Assembly (NCBI GenBank): GCA_947627965.1
Contig: CANQYA010000072.1
Coordinates: forward strand, 1-5,151
Source of the DNA: an uncultured Bacilli bacterium
Lineage (GTDB): Bacteria; Bacillota_I; Bacilli_A; RF39; UBA660
DNA: 5,151 nucleotides
Direction: 5' to 3'
This document shows positions 1 through 5,151 of this stretch, piece by piece. Every line of letters begins with the position of its first letter. The stretch's first letter is position 1. The notes beneath the pieces are model-generated. The model worked only from the letters and a program-made list of their open reading frames with translations. It did no database searches and was not told the origin of the DNA. A program made the translations under genes and the position numbers.

Positions 1-1050
1 TTCTGGTATTTCATAATATATATCTTTTACTTTAACGGGATTAGTAATATTAGATAAATCCTCTAATTCTTTTTTTAAGTCATCATTCAATTTATCTACT
101 TCACTACACCAATTACTATACAATTGGGAACAACGATTATCGATTATTTCACGGAAATTCATAAGTGCATCATTAGAAACAGCAAATGGAGCTTCTCTTA
201 AATTTAACTTATTTTTAATATTTAAAATATCGTCTTCTTCTAAAGGTTTACCATGAACTTGAGAAGTACCTTGATATTTAGAAAGTCTACCAATAATGGT
301 CTTTATTTCAATTAATGTTGGTTTATCGCTATTTTTAGCTTTAGTAATCGCTTCGTTAATACTGTGAACATCTTCGCCATCTTGGACTAAAAGATAGTTC
401 CAATTCATTGCTTCAAAACGCATTTTAATATTTTCACTAGAAGAAGAAGATAACTCGCCATCCAAAGTGACATCGTTAGAATCATATAAAACAATTAATT
501 TATTTAATCCTAATTTACCAGCAATAGAACAAGCTTCGTAACTAACTCCTTCCATTAAGTCTCCGTCACCACATAAGACATAAGTATAATTGTTTATTAT
601 TTCGTTACCAAAATAACTTTCCAAGTATTCTTCTCCAATAGCCATACCAACAGCACTAGCAATTCCCTGCCCCAAAGGTCCGGTTGACATATCGACACCT
701 GGCGTTACTAAGTATTCAGGATGCCCTGGTGTAATTGAATTAATTTTCCTAAACTGTTTTAAGTCATCTAAACTGATATTAAATCCCGCCATATACAATA
801 TAGCATATAAAAGTGCGGAACCATGTCCTGCTGATAAAACAAAACGATCTCTATTAATCCATTTGTCATTATCCACAGAAAATCTTAAGTGATAAGCATA
901 TAAAGAATATAAAATCGGTGCTGAACCTAAAGCAATTCCAGGGTGTCCACTTTTAGCATTATCGATTATATCTATTGCTAATCCCCTTAAATTATCAATT
1001 ATCTTTTTTTCCGATGGATTAAGAGTATTATCTTTTTTTAATATATTCAT
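1..1050 (-). CDS. tkt: Transketolase, N-terminal half (partial, cut by window edge)
   Basis: Transketolase is a cytosolic thiamine-diphosphate (ThDP) enzyme. It moves two-carbon ketol units between sugar phosphates in the non-oxidative pentose phosphate pathway. I translated 350 residues, which cover the ThDP pyrophosphate-binding domain; about 300 residues (pyrimidine-binding and C-terminal domains) should lie beyond base 1. Visible family motifs are SGHPG with His36, SAGHGS with His76, TPGHPE with His110, STGPLGQG at 122-129, the metal/ThDP motif GDGDLMEG starting at 161 with Asp162, Asn192 in the following YDSND, and QVHGKPL with His266. The loop before His266 reads KYQGTSQVHG instead of the common AGSHxVHG form. 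The ATG at 1050 is chosen because AGGTG at 1063-1059 sits 8 nt upstream, and the alternative ATG at 1058 stops after three codons. It follows the membrane protein gene after a 65-base spacer containing a terminator. The family call is firm. Confidence 0.96.
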   Translation of the reverse strand, partial: MNILKKDNTLNPSEKKIIDNLRGLAIDIIDNAKSGHPGIALGSAPILYSLYAYHLRFSVDNDKWINRDRFVLSAGHGSALLYAILYMAGFNISLDDLKQFRKINSITPGHPEYLVTPGVDMSTGPLGQGIASAVGMAIGEEYLESYFGNEIINNYTYVLCGDGDLMEGVSYEACSIAGKLGLNKLIVLYDSNDVTLDGELSSSSSENIKMRFEAMNWNYLLVQDGEDVHSINEAITKAKNSDKPTLIEIKTIIGRLSKYQGTSQVHGKPLEEDDILNIKNKLNLREAPFAVSNDALMNFREIIDNRCSQLYSNWCSEVDKLNDDLKKELEDLSNITNPVKVKDIYYEIPE

Positions 1051-1070
1051 CTTTTCATCACCTATTCTTT

Positions 1071-1076
1071 ATTATA
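1071..1076 (-). promoter_or_regulatory. Probable -10 box for the transketolase gene
   Basis: The minus strand reads a perfect TATAAT, preceded by TGTG, between the terminator of the upstream gene and the transketolase start. The best -35 candidates 17-18 bp upstream (TCTTAA or TTCTTA) are poor. A start about 7 nt downstream would fall near base 1064, immediately before the AGGTG ribosome site at 1063-1059. The leader would then be only about 15 nt long. AT-rich spacers give chance TATAAT matches, so this rests mainly on its position. Confidence 0.5.
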
Positions 1077-1105
1077 ACACATCATTAAAATTATTAAGAA
1101 AAAAA

Positions 1106-1132
1106 TTAAAAAAGACTATACGTCTTCCTTAA
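1106..1132 (-). terminator. Intrinsic terminator overlapping the stop codon of the membrane protein gene
   Basis: On the minus strand AAGAC (1126-1122) and GTCTT (1116-1112) pair around a 5-nt loop and run straight into a T-rich tract. The stem can be lengthened outward through two G-U pairs and several A-U pairs. The TAG stop (1118-1116) lies inside the hairpin, so the last codons of the gene form the 5' arm. The core is short (5 bp), so efficiency may be modest and some read-through into transketolase is possible. Confidence 0.6.
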
Positions 1133-2114
1133 CTTTGGCAATATTCGTCAAATAATAATTACCTTCTTCTAGAGCTGTAAAAGTATATTTATATAAAGTA
1201 CCACTATTTATATAATCATTGTATGTAGTATTTATATCATTAGTTATTAATTCTTTAAAATTAGGATCTTTATAGACACCATCTTTACGAATAAAAACTA
1301 CTCTTTGATAAATATCAATTCCTGTTTCTGTCTTTTCGGCTTTTTCAAGTTTTTGTTGAAGATATTTAGTTAAATCTTGACTATTGCTATTTATATCGCT
1401 ACAACTTAACGTATAACTGTCACTAGCTTTATCGATAGTTAAGTTTTTGTATTCATAATTTTTCGTAAAGTACAATAATTTATAAGAACCGTCAGCTAAT
1501 ACTACATTTGGTCCTAAAGAGGTAGTTACAACTTTTTCCCATTTATCTTTATTTAACTTTATCTTAGCTGAATTACAACCTGAAGCAATATAATTATCCA
1601 AATCAATTTCGTCCATTAATTCTTTAAAGGAGTCGTCTTTACCTACAAAATATATTTTTAAATCGTTAGGTAAATCATTAATAGAAGATACATCGTTATT
1701 ATACAAACCAAACGTATCGATATTATAGAAATCAATTAATGAAAAAGATAAAATGCTATTCAATTTAACAACTAAATCATTAGAAATATCTACTTCACCA
1801 ATAGGAATTTCTTCTTGAGAATTATCCTCTTCCGTATTATTTTCTTCTTGAGAAGTATCGTTATTAACAACTTTTTTACTACCAAGATGTAATGGATTAA
1901 TTAAAATGTAAATAAAGAAAATACCAAAAACGCATATAATTATTAAAAGGATCATCAATTTTTTTCTAATCGATTGAACTTCCTCAGGATTATAAACAAC
2001 TTCCGGTTTTTCTTCTTCCTCGGTAGTAATTCCATATAATCTGTTTATTCTTTTATTTAAATCGTTATTTTCTTCTTCTACTTCTTCCCTTATATTCTTT
2101 TTTTCATCATTCAT
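1116..2114 (-). CDS. Unrecognised single-pass membrane protein with acidic linker
   Basis: I do not recognise the family. The product is 332 residues from the preferred ATG. Residues 1-50 are charged and rich in Glu, Asn and Lys, and should be cytoplasmic. Arg/Lys-Lys then precedes one hydrophobic segment at about 53-74 (LMILLIIICVFGIFF and on), which by the positive-inside rule gives an N-in, C-out topology. A Glu/Asn/Ser-rich linker follows (about 80-105), holding two SQEE units from a DNA repeat. The remaining 225 or so residues form a predicted external domain with alternating strand-like and charged segments and two cysteines (about 180 and 238) that could form a disulfide. There is no lipobox or cleavable signal peptide. 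A longer frame starts with GTG at 2123, but that GTG lies inside the AGGTGG ribosome site, so ATG 2114 is the better start. It is probably a stand-alone unit, with a promoter upstream and a terminator at its stop. Confidence 0.82.
   Translation of the reverse strand: MNDEKKNIREEVEEENNDLNKRINRLYGITTEEEEKPEVVYNPEEVQSIRKKLMILLIIICVFGIFFIYILINPLHLGSKKVVNNDTSQEENNTEEDNSQEEIPIGEVDISNDLVVKLNSILSFSLIDFYNIDTFGLYNNDVSSINDLPNDLKIYFVGKDDSFKELMDEIDLDNYIASGCNSAKIKLNKDKWEKVVTTSLGPNVVLADGSYKLLYFTKNYEYKNLTIDKASDSYTLSCSDINSNSQDLTKYLQQKLEKAEKTETGIDIYQRVVFIRKDGVYKDPNFKELITNDINTTYNDYINSGTLYKYTFTALEEGNYYLTNIAKVKEDV
1808..1854. repeat. Two-copy 14-bp direct repeat inside the membrane protein gene
   Basis: The plus strand carries tttcttcttgagaa at 1808-1821 and again at 1841-1854, spaced 33 bp (11 codons) apart. 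On the coding strand both copies are read in the same frame and give the tetrapeptide SQEE within the acidic linker. In-frame spacing inside a low-complexity linker fits local duplication or slippage, not a protein-binding site. Confidence 0.75.
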
Positions 2115-2119
2115 TTTAT

Positions 2120-2125
2120 CCACCT
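2120..2125 (-). promoter_or_regulatory. Shine-Dalgarno site that decides the membrane protein start
   Basis: The minus strand reads AGGTGG here, 5 nt before ATG at 2114. The upstream in-frame GTG at 2123-2121 is part of this site and has no purine-rich site of its own, so it is unlikely to be the start. The transketolase and acetyltransferase genes in this window use the same AGGTG core. Confidence 0.8.
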
Positions 2126-2141
2126 ACATATATTTTCCTAT

Positions 2142-2170
2142 ATTATAAATATATCACTTATTCATATTAA
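2142..2170 (-). promoter_or_regulatory. Probable promoter of the membrane protein gene
   Basis: The minus strand shows TATAAT at 2147-2142 and a TTAATA -35-like element at 2170-2165, separated by 17 bp. Transcription would begin near 2135, giving a leader of about 20 nt before ATG 2114. The -10 is perfect and the -35 matches four of six positions. The region is very AT-rich, so the call is moderate. Confidence 0.55.
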
Positions 2171-2270
2171 AGTAAATTAAATTTTATTTGATAAATGTTA
2201 ACCTTTGGAATAAAAGTAATTTTTATGGAAGTTATGACTTTTATAATGATAATTTATTAATTGTATAATT

Positions 2271-2297
2271 AAAAAATCCACCTAAAATGGATTTTTA
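2271..2297 (-). terminator. Intrinsic terminator after the SGNH-like gene
   Basis: The minus strand forms a perfect 9-bp stem, AAAAATCCA (2296-2288) with TGGATTTTT (2280-2272), around a 7-nt loop, and ends in a run of six T. It lies about 40 nt past the TAA at 2338. The stem is symmetric and the plus strand also ends in T-rich sequence, so it could work in both directions. The rest of the 2115-2337 spacer holds only the next promoter and a weak 8-bp inverted repeat. Confidence 0.85.
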
Positions 2298-2337
2298 CTT
2301 TTACTTTAATAATTATTTAATGGATAAAAGGATATTA

Positions 2338-3432
2338 TTATTTATTTTTAGTTTTCTTAACTAAAGTTTTTGTTAAAGCCTCTTTTTCTAAATAATGCTC
2401 ATGAGCAATATTTAAATTGTGGCATTGTAAATAACCAGTTGAACTGATTGCTTTATTAAGAGCTTTTTCGTAATCTTTTTCGATAGAAGAAATAACTCCT
2501 TTAAGTCCTAAATTGGTAACTTCAAAGCTGTTTTCATTATCATTGTTGTTATAGTTTATACCCTCATCAAAAACACATCTTTTTTGATAAATTAAATTTA
2601 CTATTTCACTAGTTAATTCAGTAATACCATTTTTATTAAGATGGAAAGCTTTGCCACTTTTACTATAAAAATCTTCAATCTGTTTCATATTGATAAAAGT
2701 TATATTATATTTTTTACATAATGTATCTAATCTATCATTGTATTTAAAGACTAAATTGCTAAAAATATCAATTCCTTCTCTTTCAAAAACTTTAGGAAAA
2801 TAAGTTCCCAATACATATATATCTGCCATCTCATTAATACTTAAAATATTTTCAAAATTTTTATCTATTTTATCAATAACATCATTTAAGGTAGCTTCTT
2901 CTAAAGCTTGCCCTAAAGTGTAGAAGTAATTGGGATTAGTATTTCTTTTTTTATAATCTTTTAAAATTTTATATTGATTATTACCACAATTACGCATTAA
3001 ATCACTGACACCACTCGAATAAATTACAACTGGACTGTGAGCTTCGTTTAAACAAGTTGCTATTTTCTTGTTATCGTCACTAGAATTAGTTTTATCATGC
3101 CATAAAGAATTTCTAGCTTTAGTTAATCTTCCCTTATCATTAATTTTTCCATATATTTTTAAATTTTTAATATCGCCAATACTTATATTATTTTCTAAGA
3201 AATAATCAATATGTTCTGTTTTGTTAAATAACAAAGAGAAAGCATCAATAACCGTTGGTTTTAATTCTTTAGTAGTTAAAGTTTTAGTTAAATAATTAAA
3301 AAGTGACTTATTAAGGCAATTAGAATTACTACATTGTAAGTCATTCAATCCCATTATTAATAAATTACCTTTATCTTCGTAATATTTTTGTATTTGATTA
3401 ATTTTTTCTATTAAAGATTTATCGTTTTTCAT
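2338..3432 (-). CDS. SGNH/GDSL-hydrolase-like cytosolic protein, nucleophile block degenerate
   Basis: The product is 364 residues from the preferred ATG, with no signal peptide or membrane segment. The layout resembles SGNH esterase/lipase-fold proteins. A strand followed by a turn, LLIMGLND at about 24-31, sits where the block I GDS usually is. VVIYSSGVSDLM at about 135-146 resembles block III (GxND). DIYVLGTYFPKVF at about 204-216 resembles the strand before the last block. FHLNKNG at about 263-269 resembles block V, with His264 in place of the usual catalytic His. In this reading the block I serine is replaced (GLND) and the block III Asn is Ser, so ordinary ester hydrolysis is doubtful. 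A lysine-rich, mostly helical tail follows (about 295-364). A longer frame begins at ATG 3444, but the G6 ribosome site directly follows that ATG, so 3432 is preferred. It has its own promoter and terminator. The fold assignment is from motif order only; substrate is unknown. Confidence 0.72.
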   Translation of the reverse strand: MKNDKSLIEKINQIQKYYEDKGNLLIMGLNDLQCSNSNCLNKSLFNYLTKTLTTKELKPTVIDAFSLLFNKTEHIDYFLENNISIGDIKNLKIYGKINDKGRLTKARNSLWHDKTNSSDDNKKIATCLNEAHSPVVIYSSGVSDLMRNCGNNQYKILKDYKKRNTNPNYFYTLGQALEEATLNDVIDKIDKNFENILSINEMADIYVLGTYFPKVFEREGIDIFSNLVFKYNDRLDTLCKKYNITFINMKQIEDFYSKSGKAFHLNKNGITELTSEIVNLIYQKRCVFDEGINYNNNDNENSFEVTNLGLKGVISSIEKDYEKALNKAISSTGYLQCHNLNIAHEHYLEKEALTKTLVKKTKNK

Positions 3433-3436
3433 TTTT

Positions 3437-3442
3437 CCCCCC
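3437..3442 (-). promoter_or_regulatory. Unusual G6 Shine-Dalgarno site that decides the SGNH-like start
   Basis: The minus strand reads ATG, five further G after the ATG's own G, then five A before TG: a run of six G ends 4 nt before ATG 3432. The G run can pair with the CCUCC of 16S rRNA with one G-U wobble. The first ATG (3444) has only A/T upstream, so it lacks any site. The run of six G is striking in this AT-rich window and differs from the AGGTG sites of the neighbours. Confidence 0.65.
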
Positions 3443-3487
3443 ATAAAATATTTATTTTTTTATATAATACCCCTTCACTATTTACAT

Positions 3488-3516
3488 AGTATATAATATT
3501 AATTTAACATTTACAA
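3488..3516 (-). promoter_or_regulatory. Promoter of the SGNH-like gene
   Basis: The minus strand shows a -35 TTGTAA (3516-3511), exactly 17 bp, and a -10 TATACT (3493-3488). Four of six and five of six consensus positions match. Transcription from about 3481 gives a leader of roughly 50 nt. Two A7 tracts at 3549-3543 and 3539-3533 lie 17-33 bp upstream of the -35 on this strand, where an UP element would sit. Confidence 0.65.
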
Positions 3517-3532
3517 GTAAAAGTTTTGGAAA

Positions 3533-3580
3533 TTTTTTTGAGTTTTTTTATTGACATGTATTAATTTAAATCTATATAAC
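3533..3580 (+). promoter_or_regulatory. Possible opposing promoter with phased T tracts
   Basis: The plus strand has T7 runs at 3533-3539 and 3543-3549, 10 bp apart centre to centre, then a perfect TTGACA at 3551-3556, an 18-bp spacer and TATAAC at 3575-3580. Helically phased A/T tracts can bend DNA and stimulate nearby promoters. No plus-strand gene follows; a transcript from about 3587 would run antisense into the acetyltransferase gene's 3' end. The same tracts may simply serve the minus-strand promoter next door. The rest of the 3433-3679 spacer shows nothing else I can support. Confidence 0.3.
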
Positions 3581-3679
3581 ATCATTATAATAATATTCGT
3601 AATAACCAACATTATATTTTAATTTTAATATTTATATAATTTTTCTAATACAAGTAATCTTTTAACTTAGATATATTTA

Positions 3680-4186
3680 TTATTTATTGATATCAATTTT
3701 ATAATATCTTATTCCTTTTTCTTCTCTAATTAATATCCCATTATTATTTTCGATTGTTTTGGCACTTCCAATATTAACCTTTGAAGATTGCCCATACACA
3801 ACATCAAATCCTAGTTCTTTAAGTTTTATTAATCCTAACTCTAGCATCTTAGTTGCATAACCTTTCCTTCTTTCTGATAATCTTACTTGATAATAAAAAT
3901 TACCCGACCATTTCTTCCAATTGTCATCTATCTCAGTTCTTAAGCAAATAAATCCAACTGGTCTATTATTTACATACATTATATATGTTATTGTAGGTGT
4001 ATCCTCCAAAGATACCTTATTATTTTTTCTATTAATTTGTTTAATTATATATTCTTTAAATTTTATTTCATTTAGTCCATAAGCATCATTAGTTTGCTCA
4101 TTATCGCCATCAGGAATATCTTGATACATATCGTACAATTCTTTATTTAGTAAATCTAAAGATAATTCTTTCAATTCATAATTCAT
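3680..4186 (-). CDS. GNAT-family N-acetyltransferase
   Basis: The 168-residue product has the size and motif order of a stand-alone GCN5-related acetyltransferase, which transfers acetyl from acetyl-CoA to an amine. The N-terminal part (about 1-60) is mostly helical. Strands follow at about 66-73 (TITYIMYV) and 76-83 (PVGFICLR). Motif A is at about 98-112, YYQVRLSERRKGYAT, where RRKGYA matches the Q/RxxGxG/A loop that binds the CoA pyrophosphate. A motif B-like stretch at 137-152 (VNIGSAKTIENNNG) has the Asn and Ser positions common in the family, and a last strand (RYYKIDI) closes the fold. The start ATG 4186 has AGGTG at 4198-4194, 7 nt upstream. The substrate cannot be inferred; relatives act on aminoglycosides, ribosomal proteins, amino acids or polyamines. 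The gene has its own promoter-like element and no clear terminator downstream. Confidence 0.9.
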   Translation of the reverse strand: MNYELKELSLDLLNKELYDMYQDIPDGDNEQTNDAYGLNEIKFKEYIIKQINRKNNKVSLEDTPTITYIMYVNNRPVGFICLRTEIDDNWKKWSGNFYYQVRLSERRKGYATKMLELGLIKLKELGFDVVYGQSSKVNIGSAKTIENNNGILIREEKGIRYYKIDINK

Positions 4187-4242
4187 AATTAGTCACCTAT
4201 TTCATTTTATTTCAAAAATTTTATTGTAATATTAAATAATCC

Positions 4243-4272
4243 ATTATAAATATCAATTTTACTTTCTACCAA
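4243..4272 (-). promoter_or_regulatory. Probable promoter of the acetyltransferase gene
   Basis: The minus strand has TTGGTA (4272-4267), an 18-bp spacer and a perfect TATAAT (4248-4243). Initiation near 4236 would give a leader of about 50 nt ending at the AGGTG site. This suggests the acetyltransferase does not depend on read-through from the broken hydrolase gene upstream. Confidence 0.55.
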
Positions 4273-4321
4273 CTTTATCAACACATTCACCACTTAAATA
4301 GGTTCAAACATAAATGTAACT

Positions 4322-4379
4322 GGTATTCTAAGGCAAAAGGATAACAACTATTGTTGTTTCTTTAAAACTTTAGAATACC
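4322..4379. repeat. 10-bp inverted repeat straddling the ADP-ribosylglycohydrolase stop codon
   Basis: ggtattctaa at 4322-4331 is the exact reverse complement of ttagaatacc at 4370-4379. Between them, aacaa and ttgtt (4344-4348 and 4352-4356) make a smaller inner hairpin around the TAG stop at 4350-4348. On the mRNA the outer stem would bring the end of the coding region and the 3' trailer together. No T tract follows on the minus strand, so it is not a standard intrinsic terminator. It could be an RNA-protecting 3' structure, a decayed element end, or chance. Confidence 0.6.
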
Positions 4380-5132
4380 CTTTATCTAATAAACTGCTAA
4401 AATCATGAGGAATTTTTTTCTTTGCTTTTTCTATTAATTCATTAGGAATTCCATATAATGCTTCTGCCATTGAGCCAGCTATACAAGCATTTGTATCTGT
4501 ATCACCACCAAAAGATATAACTTTTAACAACGATTCTTCAAAGCTATTTGAAGTAAATAATGCATATAAAAATTATCAATTGTTTTATAACATGTTGTGT
4601 TAAATCCATTAAAATCAGAATAATTTAACTTTAAATTCAATTTTTTTATTATTTCTTCTTTCGAAAAACCTAGACGTGCTAAAAAAATAATTAATGCAAT
4701 CGTGGTAGCAGAATTTATTGCTTCTAAAGAATTATGCGATGGAATAGTAGCTAAACGAACATTATTAATTATATCTTTTTTGTTGTTAAACAAATAACCA
4801 ACTGCAGAAATTCTCATCATTGCACCATTGCCAATACTTTTTCCATTTTTCTGATCTAATGCCCATTTTGTAAATCCAGGTGAAAAAATGCCTTTGAAAT
4901 AAGGTGTAAATTCTGGTTTATATGTTAAAAATTCTTTTGCGTATTTTTTTAAGTAATACTCATAATTTTTATCATTTAAAATTGCGTCTAAAATAGCTAT
5001 AGTTAATATAGTATCGTCACTATAGAAACTTCTTTCATTAATTAGTTCTTTAGGATTTAATTTTGAAAAATGTTTAGTTTGTTGATATTCATATATAGAA
5101 CCTGCTAAATCCCCTATAACTGCTCCCCACAT
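4348..5132 (-). pseudogene. ADP-ribosylglycohydrolase (DraG/ARH family), split by a -1 frameshift
   Basis: Enzymes of this family use two Mg2+ ions to cleave ADP-ribose from modified proteins or small ADP-ribosyl compounds. The first frame (ATG 5132 to a TAA at 4524) opens with GAVIGDLAGSIYEY (3-16), a family hallmark, then SDDT at 38-41 (metal ligands), GNGAMMR at 101-107 and SHN at 132-134. The second frame supplies GGDTDTNACIAG with the C-terminal metal aspartates, and ends at 4348. Restoring one T in the T5 run at coding-strand 4572-4568 joins the frames as DNFLYALFTSNSFEESLLKVISFGG and gives a 261-residue protein, with Asp211 and Asp213 in GDTDT and the usual family length. All catalytic motifs survive, so the break is recent or a homopolymer sequencing error. 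AGAGGT at 5144-5139 sets the start, 7 nt away. No ADP-ribosyltransferase is visible nearby. As written, the first frame lacks the C-terminal metal site and should be inactive. Confidence 0.9.
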
Positions 5133-5151
5133 AGTATTACCTCTTTCCTAT

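Noticed and set aside
2210..2244. 8-bp inverted repeat ataaaagt/acttttat in the spacer before the membrane protein gene
   Set aside because: The stem is almost all A/T with a 19-base loop, and it is neither at a gene end nor next to the promoter; chance is the simplest explanation.
3511..3612. Minus-strand 33-codon frame in the spacer upstream of the SGNH-like gene
   Set aside because: No ribosome site precedes its ATG, it overlaps the -35 element of the next gene, and its composition is what AT-rich spacer gives by chance.
4348..4530. A separate 60-residue protein starting at a TTG codon
   Set aside because: Its sequence is the C-terminal metal-binding part of the ADP-ribosylglycohydrolase and it has no ribosome site; it is the out-of-frame tail of the upstream frame.
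1..5151. A defence island or toxin-antitoxin system built on ADP-ribosylation and acetylation
   Set aside because: There is no ADP-ribosyltransferase, macrodomain, antitoxin or nuclease in view, the genes have separate promoters, and the hydrolase is broken. Proximity alone does not support a system.
1..5151. Mycoplasma-type code with TGA as tryptophan, suggested by the low GC
   Set aside because: Tryptophan is written TGG in all genes checked, and full-length frames contain no internal TGA.
1..5151. tRNA, rRNA, CRISPR array or insertion sequence
   Set aside because: I saw no cloverleaf with a CCA-type end, no regularly spaced repeats, no transposase motifs and no paired terminal repeats with target duplications.

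Overview
This is a low-GC, AT-rich bacterial window. All five protein genes read on the minus strand, so the biological order runs from base 5151 down to base 1. The standard bacterial code fits: tryptophan is written TGG, no TGA interrupts a gene, and the stops seen are TAA or TAG. Shine-Dalgarno sites of the AGGTG/GAGGT type precede four genes. Base composition, the transketolase variant and the lysine/asparagine/isoleucine-rich proteins suggest a member of the Bacillota, possibly a Bacilli/Erysipelotrichia/RF39-like lineage. That placement is an inference and not a phylogenetic result.

Layout, right to left. (1) 5132-4348: a DraG-type ADP-ribosylglycohydrolase split into two frames by a one-base loss in a homopolymer. 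Both halves of its metal site are still encoded. (2) 4347-4187: a short spacer with a good promoter for the next gene and a 10-bp inverted repeat that straddles the hydrolase stop codon. (3) 4186-3680: a GNAT N-acetyltransferase. (4) 3679-3433: a very AT-rich spacer with a promoter for the next gene, two phased A/T tracts, and a possible promoter facing the other way. (5) 3432-2338: a cytosolic SGNH/GDSL-hydrolase-like protein whose nucleophile block looks degenerate, followed by a clear intrinsic terminator. (6) 2114-1116: an unrecognised single-pass membrane protein with an acidic linker, ending in a terminator that overlaps its stop codon. (7) 1050-1: the N-terminal 350 residues of transketolase, cut by the window edge.

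The genes do not form an obvious pathway. Promoter-like elements lie in each spacer and terminators follow two genes, which points to mostly separate transcription units that happen to share a strand. Transketolase is housekeeping metabolism. The acetyltransferase and the broken ADP-ribosylglycohydrolase look like accessory genes. I see no tRNA, rRNA, CRISPR array, insertion sequence or complete mobile element, and no convincing new multi-gene system. No gene-free stretch exceeds about 250 bases. The points most worth following are the frameshifted hydrolase, the degenerate SGNH-like protein, the orphan membrane protein, and two start codons that ribosome-binding sites place downstream of the longest reading frame.
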